This document shows, one piece after another, positions 16,821 through 27,500 of a stretch of 64,000 nucleotides of DNA. This DNA is from Aliagarivorans marinus DSM 23064 (GTDB lineage: Bacteria; Pseudomonadota; Gammaproteobacteria; Enterobacterales; Celerinatantimonadaceae): NCBI RefSeq assembly GCF_000429485.1, contig NZ_KE386910.1, positions 124,001 to 188,000 of the forward strand. The letters are read 5' to 3'. A program made the translations under genes and the position numbers. How positions within the stretch are numbered: the first letter of the stretch is position 1; each line of letters starts with the position of its first letter. The notes beneath the pieces were generated by a model that was given only the letters and a program-made list of their open reading frames with translations, was not told where the DNA came from and did no database searches.

Positions 16821-17723
16821 ATGTACAAGGTTACTCCACTCGCTCGTAGGCGTGATTGTCGATTTCTCGTTTGCTGTGTTTGCCTGATGTTGGTGACTCT
16901 GCTTTCGGGCTGTAGCTTTTTGGTGCGCCATCCACCCGAGAGCAACTCTGTTTCAAGCAGCTTAATGAGTTATCTTTATCCAGATGAGAATGGAGGGCAC
17001 AACAAAACGCCGCAAACCGTGGTGTTGAGGCCTCCGGTCAATGTTGCTATAGCGATGGTTCCACCGGTCAATGAGGGGCACCGGGGGATGTCCAGCGAGC
17101 TGCAGCAGACCCTGCTAGAAAAGATTCGTGACCAATTTTCTGATCGTGAGTACGTTGGCCGTATTGAAGTGCTCACTGATACCTATTTAGAAGGGGGGCA
17201 AGGTTTTGACCGCTTACGACAACTGGCGCGAATGTATGATGTAGAAATATTCGCTCTGGTTTCCTACGACCAATTACAACAGTCAAAAGAGAACTCTGCT
17301 GCGTTCTTGTACTGGACGATTGTTGGCATGTATGTGGTCCCGGCAAATAGTAACTCCATCAACACCTTTGTCGATACAGCAGTGTTTGATGTATCCGGCG
17401 AAACACTTTTACTGAGGGCTCCGGGTACACATCGCGCTGAGGCGCTCAGTTCTGCTGTTAACGTAGAAGAGAGCATCACTAAACACGCTGCATTGAGCTT
17501 CGATTACGCGGTAGACGATATGATTGTCAACTTAAGTGACCAACTGGGTCGCTTTGAGACGCAATTAAAAGATGATGCTGTAAACACAACCAATAAAAGA
17601 ATAGTGGTTGAACACAAGAAGGGTTACTCAGGAAGCGCCGGTGCGGCCGGTATGCTTGCTGTGCTGCTGGTTTTGTTATTACTTATTCGTGTGTACCGCA
17701 GCAGGCCCGGGGCCAACAACTAA
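16821..17723 (+). CDS. Rhombotarget lipoprotein
   Basis: 300 residues with a lipoprotein signal (LLSGC) and a C-terminal tripartite tail: a Gly/Ser-rich stretch (GYSGSAGAAG), a hydrophobic helix (MLAVLLVLLLLIRV) and basic residues. This is the GlyGly-CTERM layout cut by rhombosortase. The body (SSLMSYLYPD, VNVAIAMVPP, LLEKIRDQF, EIFALVSYDQL) fits the rhombotarget lipoprotein family as I know it. Such a protein would be lipidated at one end and cleaved at the other by an intramembrane protease. No rhombosortase gene is in the window. Confidence 0.78.
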   Translation: MYKVTPLARRRDCRFLVCCVCLMLVTLLSGCSFLVRHPPESNSVSSSLMSYLYPDENGGHNKTPQTVVLRPPVNVAIAMVPPVNEGHRGMSSELQQTLLEKIRDQFSDREYVGRIEVLTDTYLEGGQGFDRLRQLARMYDVEIFALVSYDQLQQSKENSAAFLYWTIVGMYVVPANSNSINTFVDTAVFDVSGETLLLRAPGTHRAEALSSAVNVEESITKHAALSFDYAVDDMIVNLSDQLGRFETQLKDDAVNTTNKRIVVEHKKGYSGSAGAAGMLAVLLVLLLLIRVYRSRPGANN

Positions 17724-17826
17724 GGCAGTTACTGCAAACGTAGTATTTAGTGAAGAAGCTAGGTAAAATTTGCGAATTTTGTGCCAGTGTGACTTTGGCA
17801 TAACGACTTTGATTCACGGGTTTTAC

Positions 17827-18480
17827 ATGGCTTCTCTGCACTACTACTACTCTTCCATGAACGCGGGTAAATCCAGCCACCTGCTTCAGGCAAACTTTAA
17901 CTACATCGAACGTCATATGAGCACCTATTTGTTCACGGCGGCCATCGATGACCGTATCCAAAAGGGCATTATTTCCTCGCGCATCGGTTTAAGTGCGCCG
18001 GCGCATCCTTTCGATAACGGCTTAAACCTGTTTGAGGTAGTGAAAGAGGTGATTGCTGAGCAGGGCAAGCGACTAGATTGCATCTTGGTGGACGAGTCTC
18101 AGTTTCTCAGCAAAGAGCAGGTGGAGCAGCTTTGCCAAGTGGTCGACGAGCTGAATATCCCGGTACTGGCCTATGGTCTGCGTACCGACTTCCTTGGCGA
18201 ACTGTTCGAGGGAAGCCGTTGGCTGTTGGCTTGGGCTGAGCGCATCGAAGAGATCAAAGGTGTGTGTTTTTGTGGCCGCAAGGCAACCATGGTGGCGCGG
18301 GTTGACGCAGAAGGCCGTGCTATGAGCGCTGGCGCCCAAACCGAGATTGGCGGGGAGGACCGTTATGTATCGGTGTGCCGTAAGCATCACCGCTTGGCGG
18401 TAGCTGGTGAGTTACTGCTCAAACGTAACTTGGCAGCGGATGCGGTGAGCTCTATTCAGGCGCAGCAGCTTGGCGACTAG
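17827..18480 (+). CDS. tdk: Thymidine kinase
   Basis: 217 residues; phosphorylates thymidine with ATP in the dTTP salvage route. P-loop SSMNAGKSS (about 9-17), catalytic Glu90 in VDESQFL, and a zinc ribbon formed by Cys147/Cys149 (VCFCGRK) and Cys184/His187 (VCRKHH) as in the E. coli enzyme. The ATG at 17827 matches the family start; 19 upstream codons are also open. Followed by a strong terminator. Confidence 0.96.
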   Translation: MASLHYYYSSMNAGKSSHLLQANFNYIERHMSTYLFTAAIDDRIQKGIISSRIGLSAPAHPFDNGLNLFEVVKEVIAEQGKRLDCILVDESQFLSKEQVEQLCQVVDELNIPVLAYGLRTDFLGELFEGSRWLLAWAERIEEIKGVCFCGRKATMVARVDAEGRAMSAGAQTEIGGEDRYVSVCRKHHRLAVAGELLLKRNLAADAVSSIQAQQLGD

Positions 18481-18506
18481 TACCAAGTTGGTTGCTCTTC
18501 TCAAGC

Positions 18507-18535
18507 AAAAGCTCGGGTTCTCCGAGCTTTTGTCG
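18507..18535 (+). terminator. Rho-independent terminator of tdk
   Basis: AAAAGCTCGG and CCGAGCTTTT make a perfect 10-bp stem with a 5-base loop, followed by T-rich sequence. The A-run on the other side allows it to serve the convergent VOC gene too. Confidence 0.85.
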
Positions 18536-18575
18536 TTTTAGGCTTCTTAAAGCGGCTTAGTTTTCGTAGAGCGAC

Positions 18576-18959
18576 TTACTCTTCATAAAGCTCTAAGGGC
18601 AAGCCGTCGGGATCGGCAAAGAAGGTAAAACGCTTGTCGGTGAGCTCATCGACTCTGATTGGCTCCACCTCAATGCCTTGTGTGGTGAGCTTGCTCACCA
18701 CATCATCAATATTCGTTACGCTAAACGCCAAATGGCGCAGGCCACAGGCTTCAGGATGACTAAGGCGCGCTGGTGGGTTGGCAAAGCTAAACAGCTCAAC
18801 GCGGCTGCCATTGGGCAGGGCTAAATCTAACTTGTAGGAATCGCGATGTTCGCGGTAATACTCGGAGATGATGGTAAGACCGAGTACTTCGCTGTAGAAG
18901 TGTTTAGAACGCTGATAATCAGAGCAGATAAGTGCAGTGTGGTGGATGGCGTTTAGCAT
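18576..18959 (-). CDS. gloA2: VOC family protein (YaeR/GloA2-like)
   Basis: 127 residues, a single vicinal-oxygen-chelate unit of two beta-alpha-beta-beta-beta modules. The likely metal ligands are His in IHHTALI (about 6-8), Glu in VELFSF (about 55), His in LRHLAFSV (about 76) and Glu in LELYEE near the C-terminus. It closely resembles E. coli YaeR, a glyoxalase I-like protein of uncertain substrate. Single gene between tdk and fhs, convergent with tdk. Confidence 0.85.
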   Translation of the reverse strand: MLNAIHHTALICSDYQRSKHFYSEVLGLTIISEYYREHRDSYKLDLALPNGSRVELFSFANPPARLSHPEACGLRHLAFSVTNIDDVVSKLTTQGIEVEPIRVDELTDKRFTFFADPDGLPLELYEE

Positions 18960-19043
18960 GTCGTTCCTTGATTAGAGAGATAGCCAAAGTCTGCCTTGAA
19001 CAGGGCCCTACAGCAATAGCCAACTTCTGTGCGTATTAGCGGC

Positions 19044-19069
19044 GAAAAAAAGCCCGCAGATGCGGGCTT
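19044..19069 (-). terminator. Rho-independent terminator of fhs
   Basis: On the minus strand AAGCCCGCA and TGCGGGCTT pair with a 2-base loop and are followed by a run of T residues; it lies about 43 bp after the fhs stop. Confidence 0.85.
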
Positions 19070-19111
19070 GATAGGAGTACTGAAGGAGCGCTACTGCGTT
19101 AAGTGAGCGCC

Positions 19112-20854
19112 TTACTCGTCGATACCCACAATATTGCCTTCTTCATCGATATCGATGTTTAGGTAGCCGGGGCGCTCTGGCAGGCCTGGCATGGTCAGCA
19201 CGTTACCGGTCAGCACGTAGATAAAGCCAGCGCCTGCGCACAGTTTTAGCTCGCGGATTGGCACGATAAAGCCAGTCGGCGCGCCTTTTAGCGATGGATC
19301 GTGGCTAATCGACAGCGGGCTCTTGGCCATGCACAGTGGCAGGTTGGCAAAGCCGTTTTCGCTAAGCTGGGCGATATCCGCTTTAGCTTGCTCGCTTAGC
19401 TCGATACCTGCGCCGCCGTAACCGGCTTCTACCATAGTCAGCAGCTTGGCTTCGATGCTTTGCTCCACATCGTATAGCGGCTTGAACTGCTCGGCCTCAC
19501 TCAGTGCCAGCAGCACTTGCTCGGCCAGCTCAGTGGCACCGTCGCCGCCTTTGACAAAGGCCTCGGAGATCGCCACTTTTGCGCCCAGCTCACGTACCCA
19601 ACTAGCCAGCAACTCCAGCTCTTGGTCGGTATCTTGTGGGAAGCGGTTAATCGCAACCACAACCGGGACGCCGTAGCGCTTCACGTTCTCGATATGCCAT
19701 TTCAGGTTGGTAAAACCTGCTTTTAGCGCATCGTTATCTGCTTCGAAGATCGCTTCTGGCAGTGCTTGGCCCGGACGCAGGTCGTATTTACCTGAGTTGG
19801 CTTTTAGGCCGCGCAGGGTAGCAACGACCACACCTGCATCAGGGCCTTTATCCGCCGCTCGTGCTTTGATGTTACAGGCCTTCTCAAAGCCCATGTCGGA
19901 GCCGAAGCCACCTTCGGTTACCACGATATCGCTAAGGCTTAGTGCGATGCGATCGGCAATGATAGACGAGTTACCGTGGGCGATGTTGGCAAATGGGCCA
20001 GCATGTAGCAGGGTAGGCACGCCTTCCAGAGTCTGCATCAGGGTAGGCTGAGCGGCGTCTTTCATAATGGCAGCCATGGCACCGGCAACTTGTAGCTGCT
20101 CGGCAGTAATTGGCTGGCCGTCGGTGTTGTAGGCCATCACCGCTTGACCGATGCGCTTGCGCAGGTCTTTAAGGTCGGTGGCCAGCGCCAGAATTGCCAT
20201 TAGCTCAGAGGCGGCGGTGATATCAAAACCCGACTCGCGCTCGATACCGTTCACGGTAGAGCCTTCGCGGTTGATGCCGACCCTGATACGGCGCAGGCAA
20301 CGGTCGTTCATATCGACCACACGACGCCAGGTAATGCGCTCGATGTCGATGTTCAGGCGCTCAAGGCTAGTTTTCGCAGTAAAGCCTTCGCCCAAACGCT
20401 CTTCGTGGTACAAACGCGCATCGATAGCGGCGGCACCCAAGTTGTGGGCGGCAGATACGGCGTGGATGTCACCGGTCAGGTGCAGGTTGAGCTCTTCCAT
20501 CGGCGCCACTTGGCTATAGCCGCCACCAGCAGCACCGCCTTTAACACCAAATACCGGGCCCATCGATGGCTGGCGAATACAAGCCATGACCTTTTGATTG
20601 AGCTTCTTCAAGCCTTGCGACAAGCCAATGGTAGTAACGGTTTTGCCTTCGCCCAGTGGGGTTGGGGTGATGGCGGTCACCAATACCAATTTACCCTGTG
20701 CGTTATCGCTGCTGTCCTTTAGCAGGTTGAGGTTTACTTTGGCTTTCGATGCGCCTTGTGGGATCAAGGCCTGATCAGGAATGCCCGCCTGCTTGGCGAT
20801 TTCACTAATTGGTTTTAGGGTGGCTTGTTGAGAGATTTTTAAATCGGACAGCAT
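19112..20854 (-). CDS. fhs: Formate--tetrahydrofolate ligase
   Basis: 580 residues, full length for the family. It joins formate to tetrahydrofolate with ATP to give 10-formyl-THF for purine and Met-tRNA formylation. The P-loop region [12 protein letters not shown]-like (about 64-75), [19 protein letters not shown] (about 97-115) and LTGDIHAV blocks are intact. The gene is solitary, with its own terminator, and divergent from recC. Confidence 0.97.
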   Translation of the reverse strand: MLSDLKISQQATLKPISEIAKQAGIPDQALIPQGASKAKVNLNLLKDSSDNAQGKLVLVTAITPTPLGEGKTVTTIGLSQGLKKLNQKVMACIRQPSMGPVFGVKGGAAGGGYSQVAPMEELNLHLTGDIHAVSAAHNLGAAAIDARLYHEERLGEGFTAKTSLERLNIDIERITWRRVVDMNDRCLRRIRVGINREGSTVNGIERESGFDITAASELMAILALATDLKDLRKRIGQAVMAYNTDGQPITAEQLQVAGAMAAIMKDAAQPTLMQTLEGVPTLLHAGPFANIAHGNSSIIADRIALSLSDIVVTEGGFGSDMGFEKACNIKARAADKGPDAGVVVATLRGLKANSGKYDLRPGQALPEAIFEADNDALKAGFTNLKWHIENVKRYGVPVVVAINRFPQDTDQELELLASWVRELGAKVAISEAFVKGGDGATELAEQVLLALSEAEQFKPLYDVEQSIEAKLLTMVEAGYGGAGIELSEQAKADIAQLSENGFANLPLCMAKSPLSISHDPSLKGAPTGFIVPIRELKLCAGAGFIYVLTGNVLTMPGLPERPGYLNIDIDEEGNIVGIDE

Positions 20855-21126
20855 GTTTTAACTCTTATAGGTGGGTTAATGCGCTGAAATATATCAAAAA
20901 TCAGTATCTGCTTCTCTCAAGAAAGCTTAGGAAAAATACGCTGTTATGATTACTTAAACTAATCCGAAAGAGGTATTAAGACTGTATGGTTACAAACTAG
21001 CTAGGGGATGGAACGTGATATTGCCCATCAAACAAGGGCTTAGCGCATGCTTACTGTTTGTTTCGGCGATGCTAAGGGGTAAGCTAGACGCTATCTAAAC
21101 AGAACAATAATTTCACCCAACGCTCA

Positions 21127-24100
21127 ATGCTAACTATCTATCAATCCAACCTGACCGAAAAGCTGCTCGACACCTTAGCCGATGTTTATCAGCAGCGACC
21201 GGCAGGTTGCTCGGTGTTCGAACCTGAGCAGATCTTGGTGCAAAACCCGGATATGGCGCAGTGGCTTAAGATTTCGCTTGCCGAAAAGCAGGGCATCGCA
21301 GCCAACATCCAGTTTCCGCTGCCCTCATCCTTTCTGTGGCAGATCTTCAAGCAAGCGTTTAGCGCGTTGCCCGAACAGAGCCCGTTTGCCAAATCGGCGA
21401 TGACTTGGACGCTGATGCGCCTGCTTCCTCAGTATATGAGCGATCCCGAGTTCCAATGGATGCAAAGTGAGCTGGCAGATGCCCAGCCCGAACGGCAACA
21501 ACAAAAGCTGTTTAGCCTGTGCTCAACGATTGCTGATACCTTCGACCAATACCTGATGTATCGCCCGGATTGGATTGCCAGTTGGGAGCAAGACGAGCAG
21601 GTCGAGGGCTTAGGTGATCAACAGGAGTGGCAAGCGCGTTTATGGCGGATGGTTAGCGACGATATTGCCGCTAGGGCGGGGTCAGACCTGCACCGTGGTC
21701 GCTTATTGCAGCAAACCCTTGAGGTGTTAGATCACAGTGATCACCTACAGATCCGCGGGCTACCGCCGCGCATTGCCATCTTTGGCTTAAGCTCGTTGCC
21801 AGAGCAGACCATGATGCTGCTCAATGCCTTGGCCAAGCATATCGACATCCACTGGTTCCAGCTCAACCCCTGCGAGCACTTTTGGCTGGATATCGTCGAT
21901 GAAAAGGCGCTGGCCAAGATAGAAGCCAGCAAGCTGGTGGGTAAGCTTGAAGATCTCGATAGCGATCATTACTACCTTGTAGGCAATCCGCTGTTGGCTT
22001 CTTTCGGTGGTTTGGGGCGAGAGAACTTGTCGCTGATGCTAGAAAAGCTGGAGAGCGACTTGTACGAGCAGTATTTTCCGTTCCCTTCGACCGGCGCGCT
22101 TAACTACTTGCAGCAGCAGATCCTCCACCTTGAGTGCCGTGGTCAGTTTGATGCCCTAAGCCCGCAACAACTTTCATCGAATGACGACAAGCAAGTGTTC
22201 GCGCAATCGGAACTGGCTAATCTGCGTTTCCACCAGTGCTACTCACCACTGCGCGAGTTAGAGGTGTTAAAAGACCAACTGTTTGCACTATTTGACAGTG
22301 ACCCAAGCCTCAGCCCCAACGATGTTGTGGTGATGATGCCCGATGTGTCGATTTATGCGCCGTTTATCCGCGGGGTGTTTGCCTATAATCCGAAGCGTCC
22401 GAGCTTTCCGTTTAGTATTAGCGACTTATCGGCGGTACAGCAGTCGGTGTTGGCCAACTCTTTATTGCAGATCTTCAGCTTACCCGAAAGCCGCTTTGGT
22501 TTAAGTGAAGTACTGGCGCTGCTAGAGGTGCCCGCCACTTTAGCCCGTTTCGACATTAGCGAAGATGAGTTTGACTTGCTCAAGCACTGGCTTCGCGATG
22601 TGGGCGTTCGTTGGGGCTTAGATGCGGAGCACCGTGCCCAGTTTGGGGTGGGGGAATTTGAGCAAAACAGCTGGTTATTTGGTCTCAAACGGATGCTGCT
22701 GGGTTACGCGATGCACCCAAGCATGGGTGATTACGCCGACACCTTGCCCTTCGATGAGATTGAGGGCGCGCAGGCACAGGCGCTGGGTAAGTTCAGTTTG
22801 TTTATCGAGCGGCTTGAGCGGACCAGTGAGCTACTCACTCAAAGCTATACCGCTGAGCAGTGGCTAGAATGTGTTAATCAGGTGCTAAGCGAATTCTATA
22901 TCGCCGATGAGCAAGGTAGCCGCGACATTAAGGCTGTGGTCGAGGCGATGCAGGCATTTCGTGATACGCAGTTGCAGACCGGCTATGATCGACCGGTCTC
23001 GCGTGAGATTGTCCGAGAGCTACTGTTCGATACCCTTAATGCTGCCCAGTCCAGTCGCCGCTTTAAAGCGGGGGCAATTAACTTCTGCAGCCTAATGCCG
23101 ATGCGCAGTATCCCGTTTAAGGTTGTATGTCTGCTCGGCATGAACGACGGCGATTTCCCGCGGCAAAACCCCGCTATCAGTTTTGATTTGATGCAAAAGC
23201 AGCGGCGTCGTGGCGATCGTTCGCGCCGTTTGGACGACCGCTACCTGTTCCTTGAAGCTTTGCTCTCGTGCCGCCAGCACTTGCATATCTCATGGGTGGG
23301 CAAGGATATTCGCAGCGACCAAGAGCTGCCGCCGTCGGTGCTATTAATGGAGCTGCGAGACTATATTGCTGAGTCGTGGCTGGTGAGCGGCGATGAGTCC
23401 TTAGCGCCCGATAAAGCCGGTAAGCAGGTATTGCACGCTATGACCTTTGAGCACCCCTTACAGGCGTTTAATGCCCAGTACTACCAGCAAGGGTCGCCGC
23501 TGCATTCCTACTCACAGTTTTGGGCAGTACAGCCGCAACTACCTGAGCCCTTTAGTGATGCCGCGTTAGGTGTGCAGGAAAGTGTTGAACAGCGCTTGCG
23601 AGTTGAGCTCAGTGAAGTTGCCGCAGCGCTGAGCAACCCTTGCCGCTATTTTCTGCAGCGGCGGCTGGGCGTGTACTTCGATGGGGTCGCCGAACAAGTG
23701 CCCGATAGCGAGCCCTTCGCGTTAGATGCACTAAGCGGTTGGCAGCTCAAACAACAAGCCTTTGTGAGCCGTTTTTACTATCAGAATGTGCCGGGCTTTA
23801 AGCGCCAGCAAGGATTAACCGGCAGCTTGCCGGTGGGGGATGCGGGCGAGCGCAAACTGGAAGAGGCCATCTCTGCCAGCGATTCGCTGATGGAGTATCT
23901 GCCCGATGCGCTGCGCAGTCCAGCTCAGCCGCAAGAGTTTCGCTTAAGTCTTGGCGATGACTTGCCCGAGCTGCTAGGCCAAACCGTCGCGCCCGTCGAG
24001 GGACGGCTATGGCGGGTGAAAAACGGCAACCTTAGCGCTAAAGACCGATTGCATGGCTGGCTGCAGCATCTGGTGAGCGCAGCCCTTGGGGTATCTGCCG

Positions 24101-24543
24101 ATAGCGTACTTATCGACGATGGCAAGGCCTTGCTCTATCGCGCGCTGCCACAAGAGCTGGCGCTGGATTATTTGCAGCAAGCAATTAGCGTGTTTACGTC
24201 GGCGCAGCACCGGGCAGTGCCGTTCTTTTTAAACAGCGGATTTAGCTGGCTTGCTAACCAACAGCTAGAGCCCGAGGCATTGCAGCAAAAACTCGAAGCG
24301 GCCTGGGCACCGCAGGACATCTACTCTGCCCACAAAGGCGATGGCAACGACCCATATATTCAACGCTGTCATCCTTTGCTCGCGCCGGTTTATCCCGAGT
24401 TTATTAAGCACTGCGCAACCTTGCTCAAACCGATTGAGCAACATACCCAATGGCATGAAGTCAGGAAGAAGCAAACCGATATGTTAAGCCACAGCGCTTT
24501 CTTTAAGTTCTTAGAGCAGGAGGGCGCACATGCAGGTTCTTAA
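21127..24543 (+). CDS. recC: Exonuclease V gamma subunit RecC
   Basis: 1138 residues, close to the usual RecC length. RecC recognises Chi and holds the RecB and RecD motors in the helicase-nuclease that processes double-strand ends. The N-terminus (LTIYQSNLTEKLLDTLADVY, FEPEQILVQNPDMAQWLKI) and the central GMNDGDFPRQNP block match RecC. No clear ribosome site precedes the ATG. Its end overlaps recB by 14 bp, so the three genes form one operon; no ptrA lies between them, unlike in E. coli. Confidence 0.96.
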   Translation: MLTIYQSNLTEKLLDTLADVYQQRPAGCSVFEPEQILVQNPDMAQWLKISLAEKQGIAANIQFPLPSSFLWQIFKQAFSALPEQSPFAKSAMTWTLMRLLPQYMSDPEFQWMQSELADAQPERQQQKLFSLCSTIADTFDQYLMYRPDWIASWEQDEQVEGLGDQQEWQARLWRMVSDDIAARAGSDLHRGRLLQQTLEVLDHSDHLQIRGLPPRIAIFGLSSLPEQTMMLLNALAKHIDIHWFQLNPCEHFWLDIVDEKALAKIEASKLVGKLEDLDSDHYYLVGNPLLASFGGLGRENLSLMLEKLESDLYEQYFPFPSTGALNYLQQQILHLECRGQFDALSPQQLSSNDDKQVFAQSELANLRFHQCYSPLRELEVLKDQLFALFDSDPSLSPNDVVVMMPDVSIYAPFIRGVFAYNPKRPSFPFSISDLSAVQQSVLANSLLQIFSLPESRFGLSEVLALLEVPATLARFDISEDEFDLLKHWLRDVGVRWGLDAEHRAQFGVGEFEQNSWLFGLKRMLLGYAMHPSMGDYADTLPFDEIEGAQAQALGKFSLFIERLERTSELLTQSYTAEQWLECVNQVLSEFYIADEQGSRDIKAVVEAMQAFRDTQLQTGYDRPVSREIVRELLFDTLNAAQSSRRFKAGAINFCSLMPMRSIPFKVVCLLGMNDGDFPRQNPAISFDLMQKQRRRGDRSRRLDDRYLFLEALLSCRQHLHISWVGKDIRSDQELPPSVLLMELRDYIAESWLVSGDESLAPDKAGKQVLHAMTFEHPLQAFNAQYYQQGSPLHSYSQFWAVQPQLPEPFSDAALGVQESVEQRLRVELSEVAAALSNPCRYFLQRRLGVYFDGVAEQVPDSEPFALDALSGWQLKQQAFVSRFYYQNVPGFKRQQGLTGSLPVGDAGERKLEEAISASDSLMEYLPDALRSPAQPQEFRLSLGDDLPELLGQTVAPVEGRLWRVKNGNLSAKDRLHGWLQHLVSAALGVSADSVLIDDGKALLYRALPQELALDYLQQAISVFTSAQHRAVPFFLNSGFSWLANQQLEPEALQQKLEAAWAPQDIYSAHKGDGNDPYIQRCHPLLAPVYPEFIKHCATLLKPIEQHTQWHEVRKKQTDMLSHSAFFKFLEQEGAHAGS

Positions 24544-27500
24544 TGCTAAGACTGTTCATCTGCCCGGACGCAGTATCATTGAAGCCAGCGCCGGTACCGG
24601 TAAGACCTATACCATTGCTAGTTTGTACCTGCGTTATGTGGTGGAGCAGCCCTTAGGCCGCAGCCTAACGCCAGAAAATATACTGGTAGTAACCTTCACC
24701 CGCGCGGCCACCGCGGAGCTACGCGAGCGTATCCGTGCGCGTCTGCACAGTGCGGTTAACTGTTTTAAGGGCAAGCCCAGCGAGGGTGATGAGATCATCG
24801 ATGACCTGCTGGAACGCTATGCCGATGAGCGCGAACAAGTGCTTAAGCGCCTCTATGCCGCTGAAAAGTCGATGGACGAGGCGGCGATTTTTACCATTCA
24901 CGGTTTTTGTCACCGGGCGCTGAGCGATCAGCAAGTCACTGCATCGCCTAGTGCGCAGAGCCAGCTACTAGAAGACGATAGCCTGCTAGCCAAGCAGTGT
25001 TTGGCAGATTTCTGGCGACAAGCCATCTACCCGCTGCGCGGTGATGATTACCAAGCGGTAGTGAGCGCGCTGGGATGCAAGGAGCCAAACGCCTTGTTCC
25101 CAACGCTTTATCCTTTGCTGTCGCGCAAGTCACTCAACTTGTCGCCCAAGCCATTAGCAATCGATCCGGCAAGCGCAGTGCTTCAGCGATTGTCTGGCAG
25201 CAAACAGGCTTGGCAAGACTTTGTGGCTGCTATCAAAGAGAACTTGGAGCAAGTAGCGGTCGAGATCGCTTCCTTGCCGCGCTTAAACCGCAAAACTATA
25301 GACAAGCACTGCGCAGCCATTGTCGACGACAGCGAAGCGGCGCAACCGTCCAAAGCCAGCCGTGTGGCCTTCGACTATATCTTCGATAAAGTTGCTACGG
25401 CCGATGATAAAGGGCTGGATGTTGACCTGAGCCAGTGCCGCGCGCTGTTGCAGCAATGGCAGGCTGCCGCTAGCGAGTTAGATATCGCGGCTGCACTGAA
25501 AAGCCAAGCGCTGGATTATCTGGCTAAGCAACTGGCCCACGAGAAAGCGCGGTTGAGCCTACAAAGCCCCGATGATTTGATGACCCGTTTAGCCGAGTTA
25601 CTGGCCCAACCCGAAAGCGGCGAACGTATCGCTAAGCAGTTGCGCCAGCAATATCCGGTAGCGCTAATCGATGAGTTCCAGGACACCGATCCGCTGCAGT
25701 TTGCCATTTTTGAGCAGCTGTTTAATCACGACGACTGTAGCTGGATGATGATTGGCGACCCAAAGCAGTCCATCTACGCCTTCCGAGGTGCCGATATCCA
25801 TACCTATGTGGAGGCCAAGCAAGATACCCAGCAAGCCGCGCACTACACACTGGATAAGAACTATCGCTCGGCAGCGTCCATGGTGGCGGCGACCAATGCC
25901 TTGTTTAGCACATGTAAGGACTCGGCATTTATCGATGCGCAGATCCCTTTTAGTGCGGTAAACAGCCACGATCAAGGCGATAAGGGCGCACTTGAACTGG
26001 ACGGTCAGGTGCAGCCAAGCCTGCAGATCTGGCAGTTTGATGAAGACACTATGGTCGGCGATAGCGCCGCACGCTGCTGTGCCCAGCAGATCACCGATAT
26101 GCTCAATCTCGCTGTTTACGATCGCGCCACTCTCGGCGAACGCAGGCTCAACCCCGGCGATATTGCGGTACTGGTGCGTAGCCGCTTCGAGGCAGAAAAG
26201 ATCTCGGCCCAGCTTCGCTTGCGCGGGGTGCGCTCGGTATTTCAATCCCGCGACAGTGTATTTAGTACCGCCGCCGCTGAGGCGGTATATCGGGTGCTAT
26301 TGGCGATGTATGAGCCACGTAACGAGCGCTTGGTGATGGCGGCTCTGGCACTGCCTTTGTGCGCCAAAAGCGCCAAGCAGCTGTCAGCGCTTCGCGAAGA
26401 CGAACTGAGCTGGCAGCAACACCTTGGCCATTTCAGCGATCTACAGCAGTTGTGGCAGCAGCAAGGGGTGATGGCAGCGCTACTCAGTTGGATGGAGATC
26501 TATCAAATTCCAGCACAACTGTTAGCTGACCCTCTGCAAGGTGAACGGCAGATGGCCGATCTGCTGCATTGCTGCGAGCTGCTGCAGCACTATGCTAGCG
26601 CACTGCAAGGCGAACAGGCCTTGCTCAATCTATATCAACAGTTGTTAAGCGGCGCAGACACCCAACAGTACGGTGGTCAGCAACGCTATCTGGAGAGTGA
26701 CCGCGATCTGGTGCAAATCGTCACCATTCACGCCAGTAAAGGCCTGGAGTATCCGGTGGTGATGCTGCCCTATGCCTTAGCCAGTCGTCAGCCAAAGTTG
26801 GCCGTGTTCCCACAACAGGGCGAAACCACCGTCGATTTTAGCGGCCAGCAGCAGAACCTGGAGATCGCCGATACCGAACGATTGGCCGAGGACTTGCGCC
26901 TGCTTTATGTGGCAATCACCCGCGCAGGCTTCGCGTGTTATCTGGGAGCTGCCGCACTCAGTAAGCCTAAAGGTATCACCGCACTGGATTACCTACTTAA
27001 TTGTCCGGCTGGCGACCCGGCAGAGCGAGATGAAGCGCTTAGCCAATTGGCGGCGCAAAACAGCGGACTGGTTGCCTTAGCCAAGCCGGAAGACGCTTTT
27101 AGTCAGTATCAGGCCAATGATGATGCTGAGCAGAGTACATCGCCCGCCAAGCGTTTTGACGGCACTATCGATAAAGGCTGGCGCTTAACCTCATACTCTG
27201 CCATGGCCAGAAAGCTTCATAGCCCAGAGCTGGAGCCGGGGGCAGGGGATGAGGTGTTAGACGAGCAAAGCTCGATAGAAGTAGAACTTGATTCTCCGCT
27301 GCCGCTTGCGCCTGTGCCCACCCAGTTTAGCTTTGCCAAAGGGGCTGATGCCGGTAATGCCTTACACGATATCCTCGAAGCAATATTCCAAGGTAAGGCA
27401 GGGGATTTTCAGTGCTTGGACCTTCAGGCAGTGGAATCGCTGGCCGAGGATGCCATGCAGCGTGCTGGCTTGAATGTCGAGGCGCCGTGGCCTGCCGTGG

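Noticed and set aside
21015-21098. 27-codon GTG frame before recC that could be a leader peptide
   Set aside because: Short, no run of regulatory codons, no terminator behind it; chance frames of this size are common.
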